A stretch of 64,000 nt of DNA from Acanthamoeba sp. SK_2022b (lineage: Eukaryota; Discosea; Longamoebia; Acanthamoebidae), in contig JANDJZ010001790.1 of the NCBI GenBank assembly GCA_027943245.1, positions 114,305 to 178,304 of the forward strand, written 5' to 3'. The notes below the pieces were generated by a model that made no database searches, was not told where the DNA came from, and saw only the letters and a list, made by a program, of their open reading frames with translations. Positions 17,919-27,854 of this stretch are shown in pieces; the stretch's first letter is position 1; every line of letters starts with the position of its first letter. A program made the position numbers and the translations under genes.

Positions 17919-18382
17919 GGCTGATTGTCCTGCTGTGCGCCGCGCTGCTGAGCTGGAGTGCCGCCGCGGCGATCGATACCTATCGCTTCAACTCCGTCGA
18001 GCAGGAGCAGCAGTATCGCGAGTTGACCGAACAGCTGCGCTGCCCGAAATGCCAAAACAACAGCATTGCCGATTCCAATGCCATCATCGCCGCCGACATG
18101 CGCACCAAGGTGTACGAGCTGATGATGCAGGGGCAAAGCAAGCAGCAGATCATCGATTATATGGTGGCGCGCTACGGCAACTTCGTCACCTACGAGCCGC
18201 CGGTAACGCCGGCGACGCTGATCTTGTGGATCGGCCCGCTGCTGTTCGTGCTGATCGGCGGGGCGGTGGTGATCCTGCGCACCCGTCGTCGGCCTGGCGC
18301 GGCGGTGGACGATGAATTCTCCGAACGGGAACGGCAGCGCCTGGCGGCGCTGTTGCAAGAGACTGACAGGAAGAAACCCTAA
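17915..18382 (+). CDS. ccmH: Cytochrome c maturation protein CcmH (short form)
   Basis: Periplasmic thiol protein of 155 residues with a signal peptide (about 1-19), the LRCPKCQ motif (Cys43, Cys46) that presents reduced apocytochrome to the lyase, and one C-terminal membrane helix near 100-122. E. coli CcmH is longer because it carries an extra TPR domain. Here that domain is the separate next gene, as in many other proteobacteria. The stop and next start overlap (TAATG). Confidence 0.94.
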   Translation: MRLIVLLCAALLSWSAAAAIDTYRFNSVEQEQQYRELTEQLRCPKCQNNSIADSNAIIAADMRTKVYELMMQGQSKQQIIDYMVARYGNFVTYEPPVTPATLILWIGPLLFVLIGGAVVILRTRRRPGAAVDDEFSERERQRLAALLQETDRKKP

Positions 18383-19596
18383 TGGCTTTTTGGCTGATTA
18401 TTTGCGTGTTGCTGGCCGGCGCCGCCGCGTTGCTGGTGGTGCCGGCGATGCGCCACGGCAAGCAGAGCGCCGCCACGCGCGATGCGTTGAACAAGGCTTT
18501 TTATCAGGATCGCCTCAGCGAGCTGGAGCAGGACGAGCAGCAAGGCGTGGTGACCGAGCGCCCGGAGCTGGTGAAAGAGCTGCAACAGAACCTGTTGAAC
18601 GACATTCCCGTCGAGCAGGCGGCGCAGGCGAAGCCGATCAATCGCTGGGCGCTGGTGCCGGGCGTGCTGTTATTGCTGGCGGTGACCGTTGGCTTTTATC
18701 TGAAAACCGGCGGACTGGCGCAGGTACTGGACTGGCGCCTGGTGCAGGCGCAAATGCCGGAATTGCGCGAGCGCGTCGCCAATGAGCGCGCCAAACCGCT
18801 GAGCATGGAAGAGATCGCCCGCCTCGGGCTGGGGCTGCGCACCGCGCTGCAGCAGGACGATCGCAACATCAACGACTGGATGATGCTGGGGCGGGTCGGC
18901 ATGGCGCTGAACAATGCCACCACCGCTACGCAGGCGTTTGCCCATGCTTATCAATTGGATCCGAATAGTCTGGAAGTGCGGCTCGGCTATGCCGAGGTCT
19001 TGACGCGCTCCAACGATCCGGAGGATAACAAGCAGGCGACGCAGCTGTTGCGGCGCATGATCGCGGAAAATCACGGCGATCCGCGGGTGCTGAGCCTGCT
19101 GGCGTTCAATGCCTTCGAACAGGGCGACTTCAAACAGGCGATAGGCGCCTGGCAGGTGATGCTGCAGCTGCTGCCGGCCAACGATCCGCGCGCGGAAGTG
19201 ATACAGCGCAGCATTGCACAAGCAAAAGCCCAGGCCGGCGGAGAAACTGTTAAACTGAATGTGACCGTTTCGCTGTCACCGCAGGCGGCGAAAGCCCTGC
19301 CGACGCAGGGGACGCTGGTCATCTCGGTTACCGACGGCGTCAGCCCGGTGCCGGTGGCGGTAAAACAATTGCCGCTGAGCCGTTTTCCGCTGTCTTTCTC
19401 TCTGGATGACAGCAACGCCATGATGCCCGAGCGTTTACTCTCGGCACAGCATCAGGTGCAGGTGCGTGTGCGCCTCTCACAGGACGGATTGGCCACGCCG
19501 CAGCCGGGAGACTGGTTCGGCGAAAGCTCGCTGCAGACATTCAGCGGTAAAGAGCAGGTTAGCGTTCAGATAAACAAGCAGGTCAATGAAAAATAA
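18382..19596 (+). CDS. ccmI: TPR protein CcmI
   Basis: Apocytochrome chaperone of the heme lyase complex, 404 residues. Two membrane helices (about 3-22 and 92-112) flank a short cytoplasmic loop (DRLSELEQDEQQGV); TPR helices follow (about 150-290), then a C-terminal domain with a VSLSPQAAKALP segment. It overlaps ccmH by one base and is the last ccm gene. mlaA follows 28 bases later without a visible terminator, so it may be co-transcribed. Confidence 0.92.
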   Translation: MAFWLIICVLLAGAAALLVVPAMRHGKQSAATRDALNKAFYQDRLSELEQDEQQGVVTERPELVKELQQNLLNDIPVEQAAQAKPINRWALVPGVLLLLAVTVGFYLKTGGLAQVLDWRLVQAQMPELRERVANERAKPLSMEEIARLGLGLRTALQQDDRNINDWMMLGRVGMALNNATTATQAFAHAYQLDPNSLEVRLGYAEVLTRSNDPEDNKQATQLLRRMIAENHGDPRVLSLLAFNAFEQGDFKQAIGAWQVMLQLLPANDPRAEVIQRSIAQAKAQAGGETVKLNVTVSLSPQAAKALPTQGTLVISVTDGVSPVPVAVKQLPLSRFPLSFSLDDSNAMMPERLLSAQHQVQVRVRLSQDGLATPQPGDWFGESSLQTFSGKEQVSVQINKQVNEK

Positions 19597-19624
19597 GACC
19601 GAACGTGTTTTTATGGAGAAAAAT

Positions 19625-20383
19625 ATGAACTTTCGCCTGACTGGGGTGGCATTCGCAACGGTATTACTGGTGGGCTGTGCCAGCGCGCCAGACAAAGATC
19701 CGCAAGGGCGTTCCGATCCTTTGGAAGGATTTAACCGGACGATGTTCGACTTCAACTACAACGTCCTGGATCCTTATATCCTGCGCCCGGTCGCGGTGGC
19801 CTGGCGCGACTACGTGCCGATGCCGGCGCGTAACGGCATCAGCAACTTCACCTCTAACCTGGAAGAGCCGGCCAGCATGGTCAACGCCTTCCTGAAGGGC
19901 GATCCTTACCGCGGGATGATCCACTTCAACCGTTTCTTCCTGAATACCCTGCTCGGGATGGGCGGCCTGATCGACGTGGCCGGCATGGCCAACCCGAAAC
20001 TGGCGCGCGAAGAACCCAACCGCTTCGGCAGCACGCTGGGCCATTACGATGTGGGTTACGGCCCGTACGTGATGTTGCCGGGCTACGGCAGCTTCACGCT
20101 GCGTGACGAAGGCGGCGATTTTGCGGATACGCTGTATCCGATGCTGAGCTACCTGACCTTCTGGATGTCGGCGGGCAAGTGGGTGGTCGAGGGGATCGAA
20201 ACCCGCGCCCAGCTGTTGGATTCCGATGGTCTGCTGCGCAACTCTTCCGATCCTTACATCATGGTGCGCGAAGCTTACTTCCAGCGCCACGATTTCATCG
20301 CCAACGGCGGTTCGCTCAAGCCGGAAGAGAACCCGAACGCCAAGGCGATTCAGGGCGAACTGGACGAGATCGACTCGCAGTAA
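19625..20383 (+). CDS. mlaA: Outer-membrane lipid asymmetry lipoprotein MlaA
   Basis: Lipoprotein (252 residues) that removes misplaced phospholipids from the outer leaflet of the outer membrane and passes them to the Mla pathway. The signal peptide ends in LLVGC (Cys18). DPLEGFNRTMFDFN, RFGSTLGHY and SDPYIMVREAYFQRHDF are strongly conserved with E. coli MlaA (VacJ). ATG 19625 follows GGAG; upstream in-frame ATGs lack a site and would spoil the signal peptide. A terminator follows. Confidence 0.96.
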   Translation: MNFRLTGVAFATVLLVGCASAPDKDPQGRSDPLEGFNRTMFDFNYNVLDPYILRPVAVAWRDYVPMPARNGISNFTSNLEEPASMVNAFLKGDPYRGMIHFNRFFLNTLLGMGGLIDVAGMANPKLAREEPNRFGSTLGHYDVGYGPYVMLPGYGSFTLRDEGGDFADTLYPMLSYLTFWMSAGKWVVEGIETRAQLLDSDGLLRNSSDPYIMVREAYFQRHDFIANGGSLKPEENPNAKAIQGELDEIDSQ

Positions 20384-20404
20384 TCACGGGCGTTACGCCA
20401 ATGA

Positions 20405-20430
20405 AAACCCGCCGTCAGGCGGGTTTTTTA
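20405..20430 (+). terminator. Rho-independent terminator after mlaA
   Basis: Arms AAACCCGCC (20405-20413) and GGCGGGTTT (20418-20426) with loop GTCA and a T run. The A-rich left flank makes it potentially bidirectional. Confidence 0.93.
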
Positions 20431-20450
20431 TGCCGGCGGCAAGCGGCGGG

Positions 20451-20479
20451 CAAAAAAAAAGCGCCCCGAGGGGCGCTTT
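20451..20479 (-). terminator. Rho-independent terminator after fadL
   Basis: Arms GCGCCC (20461-20466) and GGGCGC (20471-20476) around CGAG, extended by A/T pairs, followed on the minus strand by nine T residues. Confidence 0.93.
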
Positions 20480-20499
20480 GGCTTCTTTCTCAAGCGAGA

Positions 20500-21840
20500 T
20501 TAGAAACGGTAGTTGAAGTTGGCACCGTACAGCCAGGCCTTGCCCACCGAGTTGAAGGTGTATGGGCCTTCGTTGATGGTGACTTTCTGGCCGTGCATGT
20601 AGGACACACCGACGTCGACCGACGCGTCTTTGTTGAACGCGTAAGAGGTACCTGCGCTGACCCAGAAGCGGTCCTGATCCGGAATGGAGATAGAGCGGTT
20701 CTGTGCCGGCACCGGGCTGTCATCGAAGGCGATACCGGTACGGAAGGTCCAGTTGTCGTCGTAGAAGTAGGTGGTACCCAGCGCAATGCGGTAGGCATCG
20801 CGGAAGCCTTCATGCTTCTGGAACAGGGTCTGGCCGTTGCTGCCGGTGGCTCTCAGCTCCTGGAACTGGCTCCAGCTGGTGTACGCCAGGCTGTAGTGGA
20901 TGGCCCACTGAGGCGCCACTTTGTTGTAGCCGGACAGTTCCCACATTTCCGGCAGGTTCAGATCCAGAGAGCCCGGGATGGTGCTGCCGCTAGTGCCCCA
21001 CGGCAAACCAACGCCCAGCGCCTGGGTAATTGGGTTGTACTGTGCCGGCAGGCTGCTTTTGTAGTCGCCGTCGAACTTGATTTTCACTTCAGAACGGTAG
21101 GTGAAGCCGTAGCGGTTGTTTTCGTCCACTTCGTACAGCAGGCCGGCATTCCAGCCGAAGCCCCACTTATCGCCTTTCAGGTGAGAAATCTGGGTATCGC
21201 CAGGGATTTGAGCGATCATCCCGGCTTGCTGAGGCGTTAATTGACCGGTTTGCAGGCCTTGGCCGGCAAGCAGCTTCGGCAATTCGCCGGCGTAGCGTTC
21301 CAGTTTGGCTCTGGCGTATACGGCGTCGAAGCCCAGACCGAAGCTGAAGTGTTGATCCAGGCGGTAAGCCCCGCTCAGATTCAGGTTCAGGGTTTCCAGA
21401 TCGGTTTTGCCGCCATAAGCGCCTGCGGTGTAGCCGTCGTTGAATTCGGTCGCCAGACCGTAGTTGCTGGTGACCGATCCGCCTACGGCGAATTGATCGT
21501 TAATCGGGTGAACATAATGCAGGTTCGGCACCCAGGCGGTTGGCGCGATGTTTTTCGCATCCAGGCTGGCGCCAGAAGGGGATTTGCCGGTGATGTCTAC
21601 GTCCGGATCGATGAAGACCGCGCCGATGGAGAGTTCCGGGCGGGTATACATCATCAACAATGCCGGGTTGCGGCTCGCGGAGGCCGCCGTATCCGCCATG
21701 GCGCCTTCGCCAGAATACGAACGTCCTAAACCAGCTGCTGAGAACTCGTTCAGCTGGAATCCTGCGGCAGACACGTTTGAAGAAATAATTGCCACTGCAG
21801 CTGCGAGAGCTGATTTAGTCAATAGGTTTTTCTGGCTCAT
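20500..21840 (-). CDS. fadL: Long-chain fatty acid outer-membrane transporter FadL
   Basis: Outer-membrane beta-barrel of 446 residues, the same length as E. coli FadL, importing long-chain fatty acids. Signal peptide cleavage is predicted after Ala25, giving mature AGFQLNEFS. The protein ends in Phe (NYRF), the usual outer-membrane insertion signal. ATG 21840 has GAGG nine bases upstream. Two FadR-like operators lie 90-130 bases upstream. It is divergent from yfcZ and closed by its own terminator. Confidence 0.96.
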   Translation of the reverse strand: MSQKNLLTKSALAAAVAIISSNVSAAGFQLNEFSAAGLGRSYSGEGAMADTAASASRNPALLMMYTRPELSIGAVFIDPDVDITGKSPSGASLDAKNIAPTAWVPNLHYVHPINDQFAVGGSVTSNYGLATEFNDGYTAGAYGGKTDLETLNLNLSGAYRLDQHFSFGLGFDAVYARAKLERYAGELPKLLAGQGLQTGQLTPQQAGMIAQIPGDTQISHLKGDKWGFGWNAGLLYEVDENNRYGFTYRSEVKIKFDGDYKSSLPAQYNPITQALGVGLPWGTSGSTIPGSLDLNLPEMWELSGYNKVAPQWAIHYSLAYTSWSQFQELRATGSNGQTLFQKHEGFRDAYRIALGTTYFYDDNWTFRTGIAFDDSPVPAQNRSISIPDQDRFWVSAGTSYAFNKDASVDVGVSYMHGQKVTINEGPYTFNSVGKAWLYGANFNYRF

Positions 21841-21929
21841 GACCAAAACCTCATTATGTGTTTATTATTTAAACTATTGTTACACGAAGTAACAAGGAGC
21901 GCGGGATTGTAGGGTCCGTTATCGTTCAG

Positions 21930-21969
21930 ACAAATCAGACCAGTGGCTGAAGTATAGGTCTGACCTGTG
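21930..21969. promoter_or_regulatory. Two FadR-like operators in the fadL promoter region
   Basis: Site 1 (21930-21946, minus strand) reads CCACTGGTCTGATTTGT. Site 2 (21953-21969) contains the perfect palindrome AGGTC-T-GACCT. Both fit the FadR operator pattern (TGGTCNGACCN). E. coli fadL is also known to be FadR-repressed through two sites. Confidence 0.7.
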
Positions 21970-22093
21970 AAAATGTTGCAAGTTTGTTTTTGAAATATTT
22001 CCAACCTGATATCAAAAAAGAGATCTGCTTAACAAAAAGCCAGCAGTAAATAACAAAATTCTTACCATTCCTTAGCAGGCGCTCATTTTTATT

Positions 22094-22109
22094 TGTGATT
22101 TCCATCACT
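22094..22109. promoter_or_regulatory. CRP-like site between fadL and yfcZ
   Basis: TGTGA-TTTCCA-TCACT, nine of ten consensus half-site bases, in the 405-base fadL/yfcZ gap. It lies about 135 bases upstream of yfcZ and 255 upstream of fadL. The rest of this gap is AT-rich and shows no gene. Confidence 0.6.
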
Positions 22110-22245
22110 TAAAACACCCAGTAAAAGTAAGTGCTAGTGATTGCCGGCGCGGAAGCGTAAAATACCTGCAGAATTTTGTGGCTTTGTGCCGGTGAGTAAA
22201 ACGGCAATTTGGGCTGATAACCGAGGCCCTTGAGGAGAACCAATC

Positions 22246-22542
22246 ATGTCAGATGCAATTAATAAATGCAGCGCCCAGGAAACCGCCGCGTGTTGCTGCG
22301 TGGATGTCGGCACCGTGATGGATAACACCGATTGCACCGCGTCCTACAGCCAGGTGTTCAGCAATCAACAAGATGCGGAAGCCATGCTGGCCGCCCTGAG
22401 CGAAAAGGCGCGCGCGGTAGAATCCGACCCTTGTGACATCAGCAGTAGCATTAAACCGGTTGACGGCGGCGTGCAGTTGGAGGCCGATTTCACCTTCGCC
22501 TGCCAGGCGGAAACCCTGATCTTCCAGCTCGGCCTGCGTTAA
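22246..22542 (+). CDS. yfcZ: YfcZ/YiiS-family protein
   Basis: Small soluble protein of 98 residues, the YfcZ family of unknown function. It is cysteine-rich near the start ([13 protein letters not shown]) and carries [15 protein letters not shown] and the C-terminal [14 protein letters not shown] typical of the family. The ATG at 22246 follows TTGAGGAG. Its position between fadL and fadI is conserved in enterobacteria. A functional link to fatty-acid use is suggested only by position. Confidence 0.93.
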   Translation: MSDAINKCSAQETAACCCVDVGTVMDNTDCTASYSQVFSNQQDAEAMLAALSEKARAVESDPCDISSSIKPVDGGVQLEADFTFACQAETLIFQLGLR

Positions 22543-22682
22543 TCCCCGCTTTACCCCCGGCGCCGCCTACCGTGCGTCGGGGATTGCCTTCCCTACATCG
22601 CCCCCCGATAGAAAGTGCGCCTGCTCGCAGTTTTGATCTCTGCCGGTTTGCCAAATGTAACCGTTTGGTTAACAATGACCTC

Positions 22683-22699
22683 ATCAGGTCAGACCTCTT
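22683..22699. promoter_or_regulatory. FadR-like operator upstream of fadI
   Basis: Perfect palindrome AGGTC-A-GACCT at 22686-22696, about 45 bases before the fadI start, consistent with known FadR repression of fadIJ. A nearby GTTAACAATG at 22668-22677 could be part of an ArcA site. Confidence 0.65.
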
Positions 22700-22739
22700 T
22701 CTGCCCATTGCGCTGACGTTATTTTCTTCAGGAGCATTT

Positions 22740-24050
22740 ATGAGTAAGGCACTGCCGTTGGTGACCCGTCATGGTGACCGCATTGCGATTGTGAATGGAC
22801 TACGTACCCCCTTTGCCAAACAGGCGACTGCCTATCACGGCATTCCGGCGGTGGATTTAGGGAAAACGGCGGTGAGCGAGCTGTTGGCGCGCAGCGGTAT
22901 CGATCCGCAGCTTATCGAACAGCTGGTGTTCGGCCAGGTGGTGCAAATGCCCGAGGCGCCGAACATCGCGCGTGAAATCGTGCTGGGCACCGGCATGAGC
23001 GTCCATACCGACGCCTACAGCGTGTCGCGCGCCTGTGCCACCAGCTTCCAGGCGATCGCCAACGTGGCGGAGAGCATCATGGCCGGCAGCATCAGCGTCG
23101 GCATCGCCGGCGGGGCGGACTCTTCTTCCGTTTTGCCGATCGGCGTCAGCAAGGCGCTGGCACGCACGCTGGTGGACGTCAACAAGGCGCGTACGCTGTC
23201 GCAGCGTCTCAAACTGTTCAGCCGGCTGAAATTCCGCGATCTGATGCCGGTGCCACCGGCGGTGGCGGAGTATTCCACCGGACTGCGCATGGGCGATACC
23301 GCCGAGCAGATGGCGAAGAGCCACGGCATCACCCGCGAGGCGCAGGATGCGCTGGCGCACCGTTCCCACGAGCTGGCGGCCAAAGCCTGGCAGCAGGGGT
23401 GGCTGCGCGATGAGGTGATGACCGCCTACGTACCGCCTTACCGCGCGCAGCTTTCTGAAGACAACAACATCCGCAAAGATTCCAGCCTGGCGTCCTACGC
23501 CAAGCTGAAACCGGCGTTCGATCGCAAGCACGGTAGCGTCACCGCGGCCAACAGCACACCGTTGACCGACGGCGCGGCGGCGGTGTTGATGATGAGCGAG
23601 TCGCGCGCCAAAGAGCTGGGGCTGCAGCCGCTGGGCTATTTGCGCAGCTTCGCCTTCGCCGCCATCGACGTGTGGGAAGACATGCTGCTGGGGCCTTCCT
23701 ACGCCACGCCGCTGGCGCTGGATCGCGCCGGTATCGGCCTGGCCGATCTGACGCTCATCGACATGCATGAAGCCTTCGCCGCGCAAACGCTGGCTAACCT
23801 GAAGATGTTCGCCAGCGAAGAGTTCGCCCGCGAGAAGCTTGGCCGCAGCCAGGCGATCGGCGAAGTGGACATGGACAAATTCAACGTCCTGGGCGGTTCC
23901 ATCGCCTACGGCCACCCGTTCGCCGCCACCGGCGCGCGCATGATCACCCAGACGCTGCATGAGCTGAAACGCCGCGGTGGCGGGCTGGGCCTGACCACCG
24001 CCTGCGCCGCCGGCGGGTTAGGGGCCGCGATGATCGTGGAGGTGGAATGA
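22740..24050 (+). CDS. fadI: 3-ketoacyl-CoA thiolase FadI
   Basis: Thiolase of 436 residues, the same length as E. coli FadI, cleaving 3-ketoacyl-CoA in anaerobic or alternative beta-oxidation with FadJ. The catalytic nucleophile is Cys99 in [10 protein letters not shown]. The C-terminal motifs [17 protein letters not shown] and [13 protein letters not shown] supply the His and second Cys. ATG 22740 follows AGGAG; the longer upstream frame crosses the FadR site and is not coding. It overlaps fadJ by four bases. Confidence 0.97.
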   Translation: MSKALPLVTRHGDRIAIVNGLRTPFAKQATAYHGIPAVDLGKTAVSELLARSGIDPQLIEQLVFGQVVQMPEAPNIAREIVLGTGMSVHTDAYSVSRACATSFQAIANVAESIMAGSISVGIAGGADSSSVLPIGVSKALARTLVDVNKARTLSQRLKLFSRLKFRDLMPVPPAVAEYSTGLRMGDTAEQMAKSHGITREAQDALAHRSHELAAKAWQQGWLRDEVMTAYVPPYRAQLSEDNNIRKDSSLASYAKLKPAFDRKHGSVTAANSTPLTDGAAAVLMMSESRAKELGLQPLGYLRSFAFAAIDVWEDMLLGPSYATPLALDRAGIGLADLTLIDMHEAFAAQTLANLKMFASEEFAREKLGRSQAIGEVDMDKFNVLGGSIAYGHPFAATGARMITQTLHELKRRGGGLGLTTACAAGGLGAAMIVEVE

Positions 24051-26215
24051 TGAGCTTTGAAAACGCATTGCATGAACAGCGCGCCAAACCGTCGGCCTTT
24101 CAGCTGACGATTCGCCCCGACAACATCGGCGTGATCGCCATCGACGTACCGGGCGACAAGGTGAATACGCTCAAGGCCGAGTTCGTCGAACAGGTGAACG
24201 ACGTGCTGATCCGGGCGCAACAGCATACCGCGCTGGAAGGGTTGGTGATCGTTTCCGGCAAGCCGGACTCGTTTATCGCCGGCGCCGACATCACAATGAT
24301 TGCCGCCTGCACCAGCGCCAAAGAGGCGGAAACGCTGGCCAAGAAAGGGCAGAGCACGCTGGCGCAGATCGCCGCGTTCCCGGTGCCGGTGGTGGCGGCC
24401 ATTCACGGTGCCTGCCTGGGCGGTGGGCTGGAACTGGCGCTGGCCTGCCACGGCCGCGTCTGTTCGCTCGATGACAAAACCGCGCTCGGGCTGCCGGAAG
24501 TACAGCTGGGCCTGCTGCCGGGCTCCGGCGGTACGCAGCGCCTGCCGCGCCTGGTCGGCGCCGCCAAGGCGCTGGACATGATCTTGACCGGCAAGCACAT
24601 TCGTGCCCGCCAGGCGCTGCGCATGGGGTTGGTGGACGACGCCGTGCCGCAGTCGATTCTGTTGCAGACCGCTATCGAGCGGGTGAAACAGGGCTGGAAA
24701 CATCAGCGCGAGCTGCCGTGGCAGGATCGCCTGCTCAACGGCCCGCTGGGCAGAAATCTGCTGTTCAGCATCGTGCGCAAGAAAACGTTGGCGAAAACCC
24801 ACGGCAACTACCCGGCGGCGGAGCGCATCATTCAGGTGGTGCGCACCGGGCTGGATCACGGCAGCGCCAGCGGTTATGAGGCCGAAGCGCGCGCCTTCGG
24901 CGAACTGGCGATGACGCCGCAGTCGGCGGCGCTGCGCAGCCTGTTCTTCGCCTCCACCGCGCTGAAAAAAGAGCGGGGCGGCAATGCTCTGCCGCGCGCC
25001 CTGCACCGCGTCGGCATTCTCGGCGGCGGTCTGATGGGCGGCGGCATCGCCTGCGTCACCGCCACCCGCGGCGGTTTGCCGGTTCGCATCAAAGACATCA
25101 ATGAAACCGGCATCAATCACGCGCTGAAATACAGCTGGGACGTGCTCGGCAAGCGGGTGCGCAGCAAGCGCATGCGCCCGGCCGAGCGGCAAAAACAGAT
25201 GATGCTGATCTCCGGCTCTACCGATTACACCGGCTTTGAACAGGTGGATGTCGTGGTCGAGGCGGTGTTTGAAGATTTGGCGCTGAAGCAGCAGATGGTG
25301 GCCGAGGTCGAAGCAAACTGCGCGCCGCATACCGTGTTCGCCTCTAATACCTCCTCGCTGCCTATCGGCCGCATCGCCGAAAAAGCCCAGCGGCCGCAGC
25401 AGGTGATCGGCTTGCACTACTTCAGCCCGGTGGACAAGATGCCGCTGGTGGAAGTGATCCCGCACGCCGGCACCAGCGAAGAGACCATCGCCACCACCGT
25501 GGCGCTGGCGCACAAGCAGGGCAAGACCGCCATCGTGGTGGGCGACAGCGCCGGTTTTTACGTCAACCGCATCCTGGCGCCGTACATCAACGAAGCGGCG
25601 CGCTGCCTGCTGGAAGGCGAGCCGATGGAGTCGCTGGACAAGGCGCTGGTGGACTTCGGTTTCCCGGTCGGCCCCATCACCCTGCTGGATGAAGTGGGCA
25701 TCGACGTCGGTACCAAGATCATCCCGGTACTGGTCGAGGCGCTGGGGCCACGCTTCGCCGCGCCGGCTGCGTTCGATGCGGTGCTGAAAGACGGGCGCAA
25801 AGGGCGCAAGAACGGCCGCGGCTTCTATCTCTACCCGAGCGAAGGGCAGCAGCGGCAGCGGCGCAAACGTGCGGATACCTCATTGTATACGCTGCTCGGC
25901 GTCACGCCGAAGGCGCACATGCTGCCGGCGACCGTCGCTCAACGCTGCGTGATGATGATGCTGAACGAAGCGGCGCGCTGCCTGGACGAAGGCGTGATCC
26001 GCAGCGCGCGCGACGGCGACATCGGCGCAGTGTTTGGCATCGGCTTCCCGCCGTTCCTCGGCGGCCCGTTCCGCTATATGGACGAACTCGGTGCCGAGAA
26101 AGTGGTGAAGACGCTGGACTACCTGCGTCAGCAGCACGGCGAGCACTTCGCCCCGTGCGAACGCCTGCAGCGCATGGCGCAGCAGGGCGAGCGCTTTTAC
26201 CCGCTGGGGAGCTGA
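24047..26215 (+). CDS. fadJ: Multifunctional fatty acid oxidation protein FadJ
   Basis: Alpha subunit of the FadIJ complex, 722 residues (E. coli 714). The N-terminal enoyl-CoA hydratase/isomerase domain (about 15-200) has [17 protein letters not shown] and [20 protein letters not shown]. The 3-hydroxyacyl-CoA dehydrogenase domain starts near 320 with the NAD-binding [13 protein letters not shown], followed by [10 protein letters not shown] and [14 protein letters not shown]. The start overlaps the fadI stop; Met1 or Met2 (24050) is possible. No terminator is obvious downstream. Confidence 0.97.
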   Translation: MMSFENALHEQRAKPSAFQLTIRPDNIGVIAIDVPGDKVNTLKAEFVEQVNDVLIRAQQHTALEGLVIVSGKPDSFIAGADITMIAACTSAKEAETLAKKGQSTLAQIAAFPVPVVAAIHGACLGGGLELALACHGRVCSLDDKTALGLPEVQLGLLPGSGGTQRLPRLVGAAKALDMILTGKHIRARQALRMGLVDDAVPQSILLQTAIERVKQGWKHQRELPWQDRLLNGPLGRNLLFSIVRKKTLAKTHGNYPAAERIIQVVRTGLDHGSASGYEAEARAFGELAMTPQSAALRSLFFASTALKKERGGNALPRALHRVGILGGGLMGGGIACVTATRGGLPVRIKDINETGINHALKYSWDVLGKRVRSKRMRPAERQKQMMLISGSTDYTGFEQVDVVVEAVFEDLALKQQMVAEVEANCAPHTVFASNTSSLPIGRIAEKAQRPQQVIGLHYFSPVDKMPLVEVIPHAGTSEETIATTVALAHKQGKTAIVVGDSAGFYVNRILAPYINEAARCLLEGEPMESLDKALVDFGFPVGPITLLDEVGIDVGTKIIPVLVEALGPRFAAPAAFDAVLKDGRKGRKNGRGFYLYPSEGQQRQRRKRADTSLYTLLGVTPKAHMLPATVAQRCVMMMLNEAARCLDEGVIRSARDGDIGAVFGIGFPPFLGGPFRYMDELGAEKVVKTLDYLRQQHGEHFAPCERLQRMAQQGERFYPLGS

Positions 26216-26603
26216 ACGCAGGGCGGCCCGATTTGCACTATAGTTGCAACAGGGCCGCGTTGTGATCGCCATCACTCCTTGCAACAGCGTCAGCCGGTGA
26301 GGCTGTACAGCGAGGCGGAGGCAGCGGTAAGTTAGCTTGACCGCCATCAATAAATTTCATGGCGGCAAGGTTAAAATTTAACCCGTTGAATTGCTTGTTC
26401 TGTGAGCAATCGAGGTTTGCCCGGAGAGGATTGCTGTAAAAAACAGCGTTTTCTTTACGCAAACTTTCAGGCAAAATGCCCGGCCGCCATAAAGAGACGG
26501 CGCGTTATCGTTTTAAAGCTTTGGCTTTGGGTTGTAAAACTCGGCGGTACAGCACGCACGGCGTTTCTGTATAGCGTTACTTTGTCAACAACAGCGGTGC
26601 AAT
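26216..26603. other. Long leader region upstream of sixA
   Basis: The gap of 388 bases has no supported gene. It contains a CRP-like site at 26261-26276 (TGTGA-TCGCCA-TCACT) flanked by direct repeats TTGCAACA (26244-26251 and 26279... region). An open frame across 26402-26740 overlaps sixA out of frame and is not supported. Confidence 0.5.
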
Positions 26604-27086
26604 ATGCAAGTTTTGATTATGCGTCACGGAGAGGCGGCGCTCGAGGCAGCCAGCGATGCGGTAAGGCCCCTTACCCTATGCGGCCGCGACGAGTCCCGTC
26701 AGATGGCGGCCTGGTTGAACACCAAGTCTGTGGATATTGAACGCGTGCTGGTCAGCCCCTATCTGCGGGCCGAACAGACGCTGGCGACGGTGCGTGAAGC
26801 CTTGACGCTGCCGGAGGGCGAAGAAGTGCTGCCCGAGTTGACGCCGGGCGGCAACGCCGAACAGGTCGGCAGCTATCTGCAGGCGCTGGCGATGCAGGGG
26901 GTGAGCTCGGTGCTGATCGTGTCGCACCTGCCGCTGGTGGGCTATCTGGTGGCCGAACTGTGCCCGGGTGAGTGCCCGCCGATGTTCGCGACCTCGGCGA
27001 TTGCCAACGTCGATCTGCCGGCGGACGGCAGCTACGGCAAGTTTGAATGGCAGGTCAGCCCGTCGCAGGTGATGGCCAAAGTGTGA
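26604..27086 (+). CDS. sixA: Phosphohistidine phosphatase SixA
   Basis: Cytoplasmic histidine-phosphatase-superfamily protein of 160 residues. The RHG motif (Arg7-His8-Gly9 in MRHGEA) carries the phosphorylated histidine; SPYLRAEQT and VSHLPLVGYL provide the remaining catalytic Arg and His. SixA removes phosphate from phosphohistidine proteins such as ArcB and the nitrogen phosphotransferase NPr in E. coli. ATG 26604 starts the family-typical MQVLIMRHG. It converges on smrB with a shared terminator. Confidence 0.95.
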   Translation: MQVLIMRHGEAALEAASDAVRPLTLCGRDESRQMAAWLNTKSVDIERVLVSPYLRAEQTLATVREALTLPEGEEVLPELTPGGNAEQVGSYLQALAMQGVSSVLIVSHLPLVGYLVAELCPGECPPMFATSAIANVDLPADGSYGKFEWQVSPSQVMAKV

Positions 27087-27109
27087 GCCGCGGATGCGGT
27101 GCGGAATAA

Positions 27110-27140
27110 ACTCAGGGCGATGTCTGACATCGCCCTGAGT
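27110..27140. terminator. Bidirectional terminator between sixA and smrB
   Basis: Perfect 15-base arms ACTCAGGGCGATGTC (27110-27124) and GACATCGCCCTGAGT (27126-27140). The minus strand continues with TTTATT and the plus strand with CGTTTCT. Confidence 0.85.
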
Positions 27141-27153
27141 CGTTTCTGCAGGG

Positions 27154-27684
27154 TTACTCGGCCAGCTCCACCAGCAGTAGGATGGCGGCGTTGCCGCCCC
27201 ATTCCTTCGGCGCCTGGTGGAACGCCAGCACGTCGGGATGCTGCGCCAGCCACAGCGGCGTTTGCTGTTTGAGAATGTGCTTGCCATGCCCGTGCATCAC
27301 GCAGGCGCAGTGCACGTGTTCGCGTTTGCAGGCGGCGATCAGCGCCCCCAGCTCCTGCTTGGCCTGCAGCTGGGTCAGGCCGTGCAAATCGAGAAACAGC
27401 TCCGGCGAATAATCGCCGCGTCGCAGCTTCTTCAGCTCATACGGGCTGCTGCCGGGGCGCACGTAGCGCGTGGGGCCCTCTTCTTCCAGCTGCGGCTGGT
27501 ATTCATCTGAAAAATAATAGCTGGCATCGACCTGCTCCTGCAGCAGCCGCTGCGGGGCAATCTGTTTGACCTTGGGTTTCGGCGGGCGGTGGACGATGGT
27601 GTCCTGGCGCAGCTTTTTCGCGCCCGCCACCGACTCTCTGAAGAGCTGTTGTTCGTCTTTGCTCAGAGGGGGCTTGTTCTTCAT
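27154..27684 (-). CDS. smrB: Ribosome rescue endonuclease SmrB
   Basis: Smr-domain endonuclease of 176 residues that cuts mRNA at collided ribosomes. The basic N-terminal extension (1-80, many Lys and Pro) contacts the ribosome in the E. coli protein. The Smr domain has the catalytic DLHG at 99-102 and the RNA-binding HGHGKHILK loop. ATG 27684 is family-typical. It is divergent from prmB, as in E. coli. Confidence 0.95.
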   Translation of the reverse strand: MKNKPPLSKDEQQLFRESVAGAKKLRQDTIVHRPPKPKVKQIAPQRLLQEQVDASYYFSDEYQPQLEEEGPTRYVRPGSSPYELKKLRRGDYSPELFLDLHGLTQLQAKQELGALIAACKREHVHCACVMHGHGKHILKQQTPLWLAQHPDVLAFHQAPKEWGGNAAILLLVELAE

Positions 27685-27854
27685 GCTTCATTCACCGGAA
27701 ATCGTTTATTTCGCTAGTTTACCTTGTGAACGAGCGCTGTCGACGCAAAACTCGGGCCAGAATGAAAAGCGCGAGGGGCAAGCGTGATTTGTCGCGGGCT
27801 TCATGGCAAACTATGCGGCTAAATCATGAAACACAGCGCCTGCCGGAGGGCAAA

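Noticed and set aside
17915..19596. Frameshift splitting a fused CcmH
   Set aside because: CcmH and CcmI overlap as TAATG with complete domains in each, the normal two-gene form in many proteobacteria; the fused form is particular to E. coli and relatives.
22572..22739. N-terminal extension of FadI
   Set aside because: The frame is open but crosses the FadR operator and promoter; ATG 22740 has AGGAG and gives the E. coli length.
26402..26740. 112-residue open frame upstream of and overlapping sixA
   Set aside because: It overlaps the start of sixA in another frame, has no ribosome binding site, and its composition is not protein-like.
27726..27854. Extended PrmB start at ATG 27726
   Set aside because: The TTG at 27855 has a ribosome binding site and reproduces the family N-terminus and length; the extension shows no family similarity.
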